This document shows positions 23,692 through 32,021 of a DNA stretch of 64,000 nucleotides, piece by piece. The DNA is from Marifrigoribacter sp047730175. GTDB lineage: Bacteria; Bacteroidota; Bacteroidia; Flavobacteriales; Flavobacteriaceae. Location: NCBI RefSeq assembly GCF_047730175.1, contig NZ_CP159833.1, positions 2,542,001 through 2,606,000 of the forward strand, read 5' to 3'. The notes under the pieces are model-generated. The model ran no database searches and was not told the origin of the DNA. It was given only the letters and a program-made list of their open reading frames with translations. The position numbers and the translations under genes are program-made. How positions within the stretch are numbered: the stretch's first letter is position 1; each line of letters opens with the position of its first letter.

Positions 23692-24331
23692 ATAATTTTG
23701 GCCAGTTTCCACTCGTATCTACATCGTTCAATGCTCCAACTTTAATTGAAGGACCATTTACACCATCAACAGAAACTGTTTGTCTTTCTTGATTTACTAA
23801 ATCTTTATCTTGATCAGCTAATATTACTCTTTTATCAACTTTCGCTTCAAAAACAGAATACATAGTACCCGTTTTTTCAATCATACCAGATTTTAATTCG
23901 AAATTAGCTTCGACCCCTTCTACAGGAACTTTCATCATAGTTTTATAACGATCAGTTTCACCAAAAAGTGAATCTCTTACAGGGACATAATTTAATGTAT
24001 CTAATATAACATCCTCTATATAATATCCTTCTGTTAAACCAAACGCTTTATTTTTTTCAACATCTGTATAACTTGTATCTCTTCTTTCAACAATTGCGAA
24101 TTGAGCTGTGTCAATAAAACGAACTAAACTATCAAAACTTCCTGTAAAACCACCTGTGATTTCTTGATGTGCTTGTTCAGCAGCTTTAATATCCTTTAAG
24201 TTTTTAATTACTTTTTTATATCGAGCTATTTTTACTTCGTTAAATTTAACAGGAGCATTAATTGAAGAATATAACATGTACCCTAACGCTACAATAACTA
24301 ACCAAAGAACTATCTGAATTACTAATTTCAT
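23669..24331 (-). CDS. Single-pass membrane protein of unknown function upstream of DUF3822
   Basis: Residues 5-20 form one N-terminal membrane helix (IQIVLWLVIVALGYMLY). The remainder, about 200 residues, is periplasmic: a helical KIARYKKVIKNLKDIKAAEQ, then a region with TGSFDSLVRFIDTAQFAIVE and strands near VEANFELKSG. The arrangement recalls pilin-like assemblies, but the sequence is not recognised. It overlaps the start of the DUF3822 gene. A perfect -7 box lies about 40 bp upstream. Confidence 0.65.
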   Translation of the reverse strand: MKLVIQIVLWLVIVALGYMLYSSINAPVKFNEVKIARYKKVIKNLKDIKAAEQAHQEITGGFTGSFDSLVRFIDTAQFAIVERRDTSYTDVEKNKAFGLTEGYYIEDVILDTLNYVPVRDSLFGETDRYKTMMKVPVEGVEANFELKSGMIEKTGTMYSVFEAKVDKRVILADQDKDLVNQERQTVSVDGVNGPSIKVGALNDVDTSGNWPKLYDTQEDQ

Positions 24332-24371
24332 TATATAAAAGTTTAAATTTTTATTTTATTAAGGTCTATCG

Positions 24372-24379
24372 CAAATCTA
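24372..24379 (-). promoter_or_regulatory. -7 box for the membrane protein-DUF3822-rsmD operon
   Basis: On the minus strand TAGATTTG fits TAnnTTTG, about 40 bp before the ATG at 24331. The -33 element is weak (TTTACG). Confidence 0.45.
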
Positions 24380-24454
24380 CAATTTTTTTTTGTTCGTAAA
24401 AGTATATTCCGAAAAAAACATAACTATCTTTAAACCTTCATATGTAAATTAAAA

Positions 24455-25879
24455 ATGAACGCATCCCAATTTTATAGCCTATTACGATCAGATTTCCCTC
24501 ATACACCTACCGTAAAACAAGATATTACCCTTCAATTGCTGTCTAATTTTACCCTTAGTGAAAAGAAAAATGAAGTGTTTTTATTAAAAGGATTTGCAGG
24601 GACAGGTAAAACAACAATCGTAGGTACCTTGGTAAAAAACATACGGAAAGCAAAACAATCTACTGTTTTATTAGCTCCCACAGGAAGAGCAGCTAAAGTG
24701 ATTAGTAATTATTCAAAGCAAGTAGCATTTACAATTCATAAAAAAATATACTACCCAAAATCAGAAAAAGGAGGCGGTGTTTCATTTACATTACAAACGA
24801 ATAAGCATAGAAATACACTATTTATAGTAGATGAAGCTTCCATGATTCCAGATATAAATCAAGAATCTAAACTCTTCGACAATGGTTCTCTTTTGGACGA
24901 TTTAATGCAATATGTGTATAGCGGTTTCAATTGCAAATTATTATTAATTGGCGATACCGCTCAATTGCCTCCTGTTAAACTGACCTTAAGTCCGGCATTG
25001 GATGAATCTATTTTGGAAAACCATTATAATAAAGAGGTTACTTCAATAGAATTAGATCATGTGGTGAGGCAACAAAAGGATAGTGGAATTTTATTAAATG
25101 CTACAAAACTAAGAGAACAGTTAGAAAACGGTTTATATGAAGATTTTAAATTCACAGATTTAAATTTTCCAGATGTCATTCGGCCAATTGATGGAGAAGA
25201 ACTATTAGATGCAATAAACGATTCATATTCAAACATAGGTAATGAAGAGACGGTCTTTATTGTTCGTTCAAATAAACGAGCCAATCTTTACAATCAGAAT
25301 ATTAGAAGTAGAGTCCTTTTTCAAGAACAAGAAATAGCTTCAGGTGATTATCTAATGGTGGTTAAAAATAATTACTATTGGGTTCAACCTGAAAGTGAAG
25401 CTGGATTTATTGCGAATGGAGATATTGTTGAAGTGCTAGAAATTTTCAGTATTAAGGAATTATATGGTTTTCGATTTGCACAAGTGAATGTTCGAATGAT
25501 TGATTATCCAGATATGAAACCGTTTGAAACCGTAATTATGCTTGACACATTATCTTCGGAAACTCCCTCATTACCTTATGAAGACTCAAATAAACTCTAC
25601 CAAGAGGTTATGAAAGATTATGCCTCATTAAAGTCTAATTATAAAAAATTTCTTGCAGTAAAAAAGAATGTGTATTTCAATGCATTGCAGGTCAAGTTTT
25701 CATATGCGGTTACTTGCCATAAATCGCAAGGAGGACAATGGAATACTGTTTTTGTAGAACAACCCTATTTACCTAATGGAATTGATAAAGATTACTTGCG
25801 ATGGCTGTATACTGCCATAACGAGAGCCAAAGAAAAATTATACCTAGTAGGTTTTAAAGACGCGTTTTTTGTAAATTAG
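24455..25879 (+). CDS. RecD-like ATP-dependent DNA helicase (SF1B)
   Basis: This 474-residue helicase has Walker A GFAGTGKTTIVG, motif Ia LLAPTGRAAKVI, Walker B LFIVDEASMI, motif III LLIGDTAQLPPV, and C-terminal UvrD-like motifs with SYAVTCHKSQGGQWNTVFVE and YTAITRAKEKLYLVG. This is the RecD2/AAA_30 plus UvrD_C_2 layout. It lacks the N-terminal domains of full RecD2. Such proteins are common in Bacteroidota and probably act in recombination or replication-fork repair. It is a single gene divergent from the membrane-protein operon. Confidence 0.88.
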   Translation: MNASQFYSLLRSDFPHTPTVKQDITLQLLSNFTLSEKKNEVFLLKGFAGTGKTTIVGTLVKNIRKAKQSTVLLAPTGRAAKVISNYSKQVAFTIHKKIYYPKSEKGGGVSFTLQTNKHRNTLFIVDEASMIPDINQESKLFDNGSLLDDLMQYVYSGFNCKLLLIGDTAQLPPVKLTLSPALDESILENHYNKEVTSIELDHVVRQQKDSGILLNATKLREQLENGLYEDFKFTDLNFPDVIRPIDGEELLDAINDSYSNIGNEETVFIVRSNKRANLYNQNIRSRVLFQEQEIASGDYLMVVKNNYYWVQPESEAGFIANGDIVEVLEIFSIKELYGFRFAQVNVRMIDYPDMKPFETVIMLDTLSSETPSLPYEDSNKLYQEVMKDYASLKSNYKKFLAVKKNVYFNALQVKFSYAVTCHKSQGGQWNTVFVEQPYLPNGIDKDYLRWLYTAITRAKEKLYLVGFKDAFFVN

Positions 25880-25943
25880 AGGAATGGATAGTTTAATCGA
25901 TAAGTACTTCTTTAGGTATTGGAAGCCTAGTTGAGGCAACTGT

Positions 25944-26033
25944 CTAAACAGAAACATTTAATGTAACGTGCTTATTGTCAGTATTTACCGAATCACTTGC
26001 CTTTATTATTAAATTATAGTTCTTTTTCGGAAT
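25944..26033 (-). pseudogene. Cadherin-like repeat fragment (relic of a surface protein)
   Basis: Thirty codons between stops give IPKKNYNLIIKASDS and HVTLNVSV, the end of a cadherin- or Ig-like repeat as in large flavobacterial surface proteins. Nothing upstream or downstream continues it, so it is an isolated relic. The call rests on a short pattern and is tentative. No other feature is visible in the 306-bp gap 25880-26185. Confidence 0.3.
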
Positions 26034-26185
26034 TTATAAATTTTATAAAAAGCTTAAGAAAAATAGATGTTGACAGGGATAATATTTTTATTTTTGAACT
26101 TAAATTGGTAGATTTATTTATAAGGAATATTAAAGCAACCTTATGAATATAAGTACATCTACAAACAATAAACTGATTTTCTAAA

Positions 26186-28015
26186 ATGAAGATAATAGCA
26201 ATGATCCCCGCACGTTATGGTGCATCCCGTTTTCCTGGAAAGTTAATGCAAGATTTAGGAGGAAAACCTGTAATTGTTCGAACATACGAAGCTGCTAAAG
26301 CAACCGATCTTTTTGATGAAGTATACATTGTAACTGATAGTGAAGTAATTTTTTCTGAAATTGAACTTCACGGAGGTAAAGCAATAATGAGTATTAAAGA
26401 TCATGATTGTGGAAGTGATAGAATCGCTGAAGCAGTTGAAAATATGGATGTTGATATCGTAGTTAATGTCCAAGGAGATGAACCCTTTACAAGTAAAGAA
26501 GGTTTAGAACAAGTATTAAGTGTTTTTCATGGAGAAGATGCAGATAAAATAGATTTAGCTTCTTTAATGACTGAAATGCATGATTGGAAAGAAATTAGCG
26601 ATCCTAATAGTGTAAAAGTTATAGTTAATAAAGATAATTTTGCTTTGTACTTTTCACGTTCTCCAATTCCTTATCCAAGAGACAAAAATGCAGATGTTCA
26701 ATATTATAAACATAAAGGGATTTATGCCTTTAGAAAACAAGCTTTAATGGACTTTTATCGATTGCCGATGAAAACATTAGAAGCTGCTGAAAAAATTGAA
26801 TGTATTCGTTACCTAGAATATGGTAAAAATATAAAAATGGCGATTTCAAACACACAAGGTATTGAAATTGATACTCCTGAAGATCTAATTCGAGCAAATA
26901 AAGTATTAAAAGAAGAAAATATAGTCAGTGTAAATAATAAGTTTAGAAACTTCCCAATGGTTCCTAAAGTTGTTTTTGGTCAAGGATGTTTCGATCAATT
27001 ATCATCAATTTTAGCACCTCAAAGAAAAAATAAAGCACCATTTATCTTTTTAGTTGATGATGTATTCGAAAATGATACCGTTTTTATCGATAGAATTAAT
27101 TTACGATTTAACGATAAATTATTATTTGTATCATCAACAGAAGAACCTAAAACTTCACAAGTAGATCAAATAGTTAAAAACATAAAAGCAGAATTCAACT
27201 ATAAACCTTCAGGAATTATTGGAATAGGAGGTGGTTCTATCTTAGATTTAGCAAAGGCAGTTTCTATTATGCTTACTAATAAGGGTAGTGCTGCAGATTA
27301 TCAAGGATGGGATTTAGTTAAAAACAAAGCTGTGTATCATGTTGGTATTCCAACAATTTCAGGAACAGGTGCCGAAGTATCTAGAACTACAGTGCTTTCT
27401 GGACCAGAACGTAAATTAGGAATCAATAGTGATTTCACTCCTTTTGATCAAGTAATTTTAGATCCCAATTTAACTATTGGAGTACCCAAAAATCAATGGT
27501 TCTATACAGGGATGGATTGTTTTATCCACTGTGTTGAATCTTTAAACGGTACTTTTTTAAATGCTTTTAGTCAGAGTTATGGTGAAAAAGCTTACGATTT
27601 ATGTAAAGAAATATTTTTAAATGATACCTTAACTGAGGAAGAATCTAGAGGGAAACTAATGATGGCTTCTTGGCATGGTGGAATGAGTATAGCGTATTCT
27701 CAAGTAGGAATTGCACATGCAATGAGTTATGGACTTTCTTATGTGTTAGGTACAAAACATGGTGTTGGAAACTGTATTGTTTTTGATCATTTAATAGATT
27801 ATTATCCAGAGGGTGTTACCTTGTTTAAGGAAATGGTTGCAAAATATAAAATTGAAATTCCTCAAGGCATTTGTAAAGATTGTACCGAAAAAGAAATTGA
27901 TATTATGATCGAAATAGCTTTAAGTTTAGTCCCTCTATGGGAAAATGCTTTAGGCGAAGAATGGGAGTCTATCATGACTCCAGAGAAACTTAGAGGTATG
28001 TATTTAAAAATGTAA
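26186..28015 (+). CDS. kdsB: Fusion of CMP-Kdo synthetase (KdsB) and KdnB-like iron alcohol dehydrogenase
   Basis: Residues 1-250 are 3-deoxy-manno-octulosonate cytidylyltransferase: MIPARYGASRFPGKLMQDLGG, VNVQGDEPF and GIEIDTPEDL. Residues 255-609 are an iron-containing alcohol dehydrogenase of KdnB type: NAD motif GIGGGSILDLAKAV, SGTGAEVS, and iron ligands in GMDCFIHCVE, GIAHAMSYGLSYVLGTKHGVG. In Shewanella, KdnB with KdnA converts Kdo to 8-amino-8-deoxy-Kdo before KdsB activates it; here oxidation and activation are fused in one chain. KdnA is not in the window. Reading is continuous with no frameshift, so the fusion is real in this assembly. It is followed after 7 bp by an acyltransferase. 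Confidence 0.9.
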   Translation: MKIIAMIPARYGASRFPGKLMQDLGGKPVIVRTYEAAKATDLFDEVYIVTDSEVIFSEIELHGGKAIMSIKDHDCGSDRIAEAVENMDVDIVVNVQGDEPFTSKEGLEQVLSVFHGEDADKIDLASLMTEMHDWKEISDPNSVKVIVNKDNFALYFSRSPIPYPRDKNADVQYYKHKGIYAFRKQALMDFYRLPMKTLEAAEKIECIRYLEYGKNIKMAISNTQGIEIDTPEDLIRANKVLKEENIVSVNNKFRNFPMVPKVVFGQGCFDQLSSILAPQRKNKAPFIFLVDDVFENDTVFIDRINLRFNDKLLFVSSTEEPKTSQVDQIVKNIKAEFNYKPSGIIGIGGGSILDLAKAVSIMLTNKGSAADYQGWDLVKNKAVYHVGIPTISGTGAEVSRTTVLSGPERKLGINSDFTPFDQVILDPNLTIGVPKNQWFYTGMDCFIHCVESLNGTFLNAFSQSYGEKAYDLCKEIFLNDTLTEEESRGKLMMASWHGGMSIAYSQVGIAHAMSYGLSYVLGTKHGVGNCIVFDHLIDYYPEGVTLFKEMVAKYKIEIPQGICKDCTEKEIDIMIEIALSLVPLWENALGEEWESIMTPEKLRGMYLKM

Positions 28016-28022
28016 GCTATTT

Positions 28023-28559
28023 ATGTTTTTATATAAATTTATTTTTAATACTGTTTTAGGTTGGAAGTTACATGGTGATTTTAGTCCTCATATTAAAAAA
28101 TCTATAGTGATTGTTGTACCACATACAAGTTGGCACGATTTCTTTATTGGTGTTTTAACCAGAGGTATTTCAGGAACTCTAATTAATTGGGTAGGGAAGA
28201 AAGAGTTATTTACTTGGCCTTTTGGATATTACTTTAGATACATGGGAGGTGCAGCTTTAGATAGAACTTCAGGACAAAATAAGGTAGATGCTATCGCCCA
28301 AATTTTTAATGATAATAAAGAATTTAGAATGGCAATGGCTCCAGAAGGAACGCGTAAAAAAGTAGATACATGGAAAACAGGCTATTATTATATTGCTCAA
28401 AAAGCCAATGCTCCAATCATAACAGTAGCTTTCGACTATGAGCATAAAGAAGTACGTATAGGGAAGCCTTATTATATTACTAACGATTTAGAGAAAGATA
28501 CTGAAGTACTACGCTCCTTTTTTAAAGGAGTTAAAGGAAAGAAACCAGAAAATTCATAA
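28023..28559 (+). CDS. PlsC-like lysophospholipid / glycerol acyltransferase family protein
   Basis: A 178-residue membrane-associated acyltransferase. Motif HTSWHDF fits the HxxxxD (HTSWHD) catalytic site; GAALDRTSGQ and MAPEGTRKKVDTWKTGYYYI are the substrate and PEGTR motifs. It follows the KdsB-KdnB fusion by 7 bp and is probably co-transcribed, so it may act in lipid A or phospholipid assembly. Its short length and lack of long membrane segments fit the small flavobacterial members. The donor and acceptor are unknown. Confidence 0.8.
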   Translation: MFLYKFIFNTVLGWKLHGDFSPHIKKSIVIVVPHTSWHDFFIGVLTRGISGTLINWVGKKELFTWPFGYYFRYMGGAALDRTSGQNKVDAIAQIFNDNKEFRMAMAPEGTRKKVDTWKTGYYYIAQKANAPIITVAFDYEHKEVRIGKPYYITNDLEKDTEVLRSFFKGVKGKKPENS

Positions 28560-28562
28560 ACT

Positions 28563-28594
28563 AAAAAAGCCTGCTAATTGCAGGCTTTTTTTTT
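28563..28594 (+). terminator. Terminator after the KdsB-acyltransferase operon
   Basis: AAAAAGCCTGC pairs with GCAGGCTTTTT around a 5-nt loop, followed by T8. Confidence 0.9.
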
Positions 28595-28697
28595 AAATAT
28601 ATGTTTATTTATAGTCTCGTTAGCTTCCCTGTTTTTGAACCCCAATCCCAAAAACCATCAATGCCAGTAGGTAATGATCGCAAAGTCTAAGTCATAG

Positions 28698-29145
28698 TTA
28701 AAGCTTTACAAATTTTTCAATAGCTGATTTTCCTTCAGAAATAATCTTAATAATGTACAGACCTTCTTTTAGGAAAGACACATCAATTTCAGACTTTGAA
28801 ATATAAGGTTTCTATGTTTGGGTTTTGGGATAAATCTAATTCCGACAACAAGTTACTTTCACAGCGAAGTTTTATTAGATTTGAAAAGCTCTCAATTCCT
28901 TCCAATGAGGCTACACTTCTTCCTTGAACATACAATCCATTTACAACAGCAAGAGCTTCAGATAACTGAATTTCACCATCATTATTGAGGTCGGAGTCTA
29001 TATCAGGCCCAGGAGTTCCATCAATATCTACACAAATAGTATTTACCAAAGCATCTTTAAAGTTTGCATCTGGAATATTCACAATTTGTGTGGAAATTGA
29101 AAAACTAAATGAAAATAAACAAAGAGTTAGTAGTTTGGTATTCAT
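28698..29145 (-). pseudogene. Collapsed leucine-rich-repeat protein with T9SS tail
   Basis: ATG at 29145 gives a signal peptide (LLTLCLFSFSFSIST), IPDANFKDALVNT, a dockerin-like DSDLNNDGEIQLSEAL and one LRR start (SNLIKLRCESNLLSELDLSQ), ending in a stop at 28789. In the next frame DVSFLKEGLYIIKI...EKFVKL and a stop at 28698-28700 form a T9SS sorting tail. The intact gene would have many LRRs between. A deletion near 28810 joined the two ends out of frame. Confidence 0.65.
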
Positions 29146-29182
29146 TAAATTGTGATTTTAAAGGTAAAAATTATGATTGTTA

Positions 29183-29896
29183 TTATAACTCATCCATAGA
29201 GTGAGATACACTTTGTACATCATCATCTTCTTCTAGTTTTTCTAATAGTTTTTCAACATCAGCAACTTGCTCTGGACTCAATTTTTTTGTTACCTGAGGA
29301 ATACGCTCAAAACCCGAAGACAGAATTTCTATTTTTCTAGATTCTAATTCTGCTTGTATAGCACCAAAACTTTCAAATGGAGCATAAATTAAAATGCCAT
29401 CATCGTCTGCAAAAACTTCATCGGCACCAAAGTCGATAAATTCTAATTCGACCTCTTCAGGATCTAATCCTTCCGAAGGAATTCTAAAATTACACGTATG
29501 ATCGAACATGAAAATCACAGAGCCAGAAGTTCCAAAGTTACCATCGCATTTAGTAAAATGGGAGCGTACGTTAGCCACTGTCCTGTTATTATTATCGGTT
29601 GCTGTTTCTACCAATATTGCGATTCCGTGAGGTGCATAGCCTTCAAAAATCACCTCTTTATAATCGCCTTGCCCTTTTTCCGAAGCCTTTTTAATAGCCC
29701 GTTCCACATTGTCCTTCGGCATATTGACCGATTTGGCATTTTGTATCACAGCACGTAAACGTGAGTTAGAAGCGGGATCTGGACCCCCTTCTTTTATAGC
29801 CATTACAATATCTTTTCCTATTCTAGTGAACGCTTTGGACATTGCTGACCAACGCTTCATTTTTCTTGCTTTTCTAAATTCGAAAGCTCTTCCCAT
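29183..29896 (-). CDS. yebC: YebC/PmpR family (TACO1-like) protein
   Basis: This 237-residue protein has the YebC fold: N-terminal MGRAFEFRKARKMKRWSAMS, FTRIGKDIVMAIKEGGPDP, then SNSRLRAVIQNAKSVNMPKD and VERAIKKASEK. It is annotated as a transcription regulator in many bacteria, but recent work links the family to relief of ribosome stalling at proline stretches. The start uses the conserved MGRAF. A two-element promoter lies in front, inside the 3' end of the phhB gene. Confidence 0.93.
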   Translation of the reverse strand: MGRAFEFRKARKMKRWSAMSKAFTRIGKDIVMAIKEGGPDPASNSRLRAVIQNAKSVNMPKDNVERAIKKASEKGQGDYKEVIFEGYAPHGIAILVETATDNNNRTVANVRSHFTKCDGNFGTSGSVIFMFDHTCNFRIPSEGLDPEEVELEFIDFGADEVFADDDGILIYAPFESFGAIQAELESRKIEILSSGFERIPQVTKKLSPEQVADVEKLLEKLEEDDDVQSVSHSMDEL

Positions 29897-29914
29897 AGTT
29901 GTATTGTTTAATCA

Positions 29915-29944
29915 CAAAAATATAAAAATGTTTTAACTTACCAA
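29915..29944 (-). promoter_or_regulatory. yebC promoter inside the 3' end of phhB
   Basis: On the minus strand TTG (29944-29942) is followed after 19 nt by TATTTTTG (29922-29915), a good Bacteroidota promoter. It overlaps the last 12 bp of the phhB coding region. Confidence 0.55.
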
Positions 29945-30214
29945 GGCATCTATAATCTTTGCTAATTCAAAATCTTTATTCGTCACACCTCCAGCATCAT
30001 GTGTACTTAAGCTTATCTGTAATGTACTGTAAACATTGGTCCAGTCTGGATGATGACTTAATTTTTCAGCCTCAAAGGCGATTCTTGTCATCACAGAAAA
30101 AGCGTCTTTAAAGTCGTCAAACTCTAACGAAGTATGGATTGCATTTTCATTATACGTCCAGTCTGCAAATTCTTTTAATTGTTCTTTTATTTCTATTTCT
30201 GAAAATGGTTTCAT
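29933..30214 (-). CDS. phhB: 4a-hydroxytetrahydrobiopterin dehydratase
   Basis: A 93-residue pterin-4a-carbinolamine dehydratase: helix FSEIEIKEQLKEFADW, then strands AIHTSLEFDDFKDA, helix FSVMTRIAFEAEKLSHHPDW (the catalytic His-His-Pro), and NVYSTLQISLSTHDAGGVTNKD. It recycles the cofactor after phenylalanine hydroxylation; no phenylalanine hydroxylase is visible nearby. It directly follows the RmlD-like gene with no gap (stop and start adjacent), implying one transcript. Confidence 0.92.
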   Translation of the reverse strand: MKPFSEIEIKEQLKEFADWTYNENAIHTSLEFDDFKDAFSVMTRIAFEAEKLSHHPDWTNVYSTLQISLSTHDAGGVTNKDFELAKIIDALVS

Positions 30215-31078
30215 CTATTTAATCTTTAGTGTGTTAATTTCTTCTTTTAAGGTAATATCATTGATTACTTCTGAAACAGTAATTCTATATGCCTTAGGCA
30301 GTTTATTGTTTTTTGGTAAGATAGCTAAATATCGATCTTCGTTTGAAGTAAATGTTTGTTTAAAAATAACATTTTTTAAATCCAATCGATCAGAAATTTC
30401 AATAAAAAGTTCTTCATGATGTATCATATCTGAACTTGCTAAGTGATAAATTCCATGAAGCTCTTTATTAATGATATAATGTACTTGTTGTGCAATTTTA
30501 CTGGCTGTTGTTACTGAAATAATTAAATGAGGATAGACCTCAAAAGATGCTTCGTGTTTTTTTGCCTGTTTCAATTGAATAACCCTTGGAGCATTTACTC
30601 CTAATACTAATGGCAATCTTAAAATTCCATATTTTTCTTTTGGAAGTTCAATGAAAATTCGTTCCACTGAGGCTTTAAATTTCCCATAGTCACTTTCAGC
30701 TAAAAGCAAATCATTTTCATAGGAAGGCAAGCGATATTTTCCATCAAAAACATTTACAGTTGATAGATATAGAACACGACAATTATCATTCGTCATTACA
30801 TAGGCAGAAATCTGTTTATGAACGTTGTATTGTGCATTAAAATCTCCTCGTATACTAGATATAATTATATTGGGTTGTACTTCATTAAGTATAACATCAA
30901 TATCATCGGTTTCTACATCGAATTGATACATGACTTGATTCTGTTGCAACTGTTCATTTGCAGTGTTATAAGTACCGTATACATCGAAATAGGGTAGGAG
31001 TTCTTTATAAAGTGTATTTCCAATGAAACCACTGGCTCCTAATATGAGTATTCTTTGTTTGTTGTTTTTCTTTTTCAT
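30215..31078 (-). CDS. RmlD-like SDR / sugar-nucleotide-binding reductase
   Basis: The 287-residue protein has an N-terminal Rossmann motif ILILGASGFIGNTLYKEL, then IIISSIRGDFNAQYNV, STVNVFDGKY with a distant Y (YENDLLLAESDYGKFKASVE) in which SDYGKFK supplies the catalytic YxxxK. This is the RmlD or NAD-dependent epimerase layout, found for dTDP-4-dehydrorhamnose reductases and methionine adenosyltransferase-like beta subunits. The substrate is unknown. No sugar cluster surrounds it; it is placed with glsA upstream and phhB downstream. Confidence 0.78.
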   Translation of the reverse strand: MKKKNNKQRILILGASGFIGNTLYKELLPYFDVYGTYNTANEQLQQNQVMYQFDVETDDIDVILNEVQPNIIISSIRGDFNAQYNVHKQISAYVMTNDNCRVLYLSTVNVFDGKYRLPSYENDLLLAESDYGKFKASVERIFIELPKEKYGILRLPLVLGVNAPRVIQLKQAKKHEASFEVYPHLIISVTTASKIAQQVHYIINKELHGIYHLASSDMIHHEELFIEISDRLDLKNVIFKQTFTSNEDRYLAILPKNNKLPKAYRITVSEVINDITLKEEINTLKIK

Positions 31079-31105
31079 TATCCAAGCTGCAAAATGGGAA
31101 AAGTT

Positions 31106-32017
31106 TTAAAATATAGAACGCTTAGTCTTTGTTGTGAATTGCTCTAAAGCATGCATGCCAAGTAAAGAATTTCCTTTTGCATTAAGACCTGGAGACCAAG
31201 TTGCAATGGTAAAATCATTTGGTAGAAGTGCAATAATACCGCCACCAACACCACTTTTCCCTGGCAATCCAACTTCGAAAGCAAATTCGCCAGCTTCGTC
31301 ATAAAAACCACACGTAAGCATTATTGCATTTATGCGCTTTATTTGGCTAGAGCTAAGGTGTTTTTTACCTTGAGAGCATACGCCATGATTGCCAAAAAAA
31401 TGTACCGCTTTTGCTAATTGAGCACAACTCATTTCTAAAGAACATTGGTAGAAGTAGAAATCTAAAACATCTTCCACATTATTTTCTAAATTACTAAAAG
31501 ATTTTAAAAGGTTTGCGGCAGCATAATTTCTAAAACCTGTTTTTTTTTCAGACTTAGCAACTTCTTCGTTGTAGTTAATAGAATCATCATTAGCCAAATC
31601 ACGTATGTAATTTAAAAAGTCTTTTTTAGGATTTTTAAGGTTCGAAAGTAATAGGTCTGAAATTACTATGGCTCCAGAATTGATTAGTGGATTTCGTGGA
31701 ATACCATTTTCTTGTTCTAATAACGATAAATGATTAAATGGATTTCCAGAGGGTTCTACATCTAGACGTTTCCATAAGTCATTTCCTGCTATAGAAAAAG
31801 CCTTTGCTAGTGCAAATATCTTTGAAGTACTTTGAATAGAAAATAGTTTGTTATAATCGCCGACAGCATAATTTTCGCCATTAATTAGATTTAGATAAAT
31901 TCCAAAGTTATCGATATTTACTTTAGCTAATTCAGGTATGTACAAGGCTACTTTTCCTTTATCTTTTCTGGCAGTTAAATTGTGGTGAATGTCCTCTAAA
32001 ATAGTTTGATAGTCCAA
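31106..32017 (-). CDS. glsA: Glutaminase
   Basis: A 303-residue serine-dependent beta-lactamase-fold glutaminase. It converts glutamine to glutamate and ammonia. Visible motifs are the catalytic SxxK in FSIQSTSKIFALA, PRNPLINSGAIVISDL, and CGFYDEAGEFAFEVGLPGKSGVGGG near the C-terminus. The length is normal. It is 27 bp upstream of the RmlD-like gene and 4 bp after gcvT on the same strand, so the four genes gcvT-glsA-rmlD-phhB probably share a transcript. Confidence 0.95.
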   Translation of the reverse strand: MDYQTILEDIHHNLTARKDKGKVALYIPELAKVNIDNFGIYLNLINGENYAVGDYNKLFSIQSTSKIFALAKAFSIAGNDLWKRLDVEPSGNPFNHLSLLEQENGIPRNPLINSGAIVISDLLLSNLKNPKKDFLNYIRDLANDDSINYNEEVAKSEKKTGFRNYAAANLLKSFSNLENNVEDVLDFYFYQCSLEMSCAQLAKAVHFFGNHGVCSQGKKHLSSSQIKRINAIMLTCGFYDEAGEFAFEVGLPGKSGVGGGIIALLPNDFTIATWSPGLNAKGNSLLGMHALEQFTTKTKRSIF

Positions 32018-32021
32018 TTCT

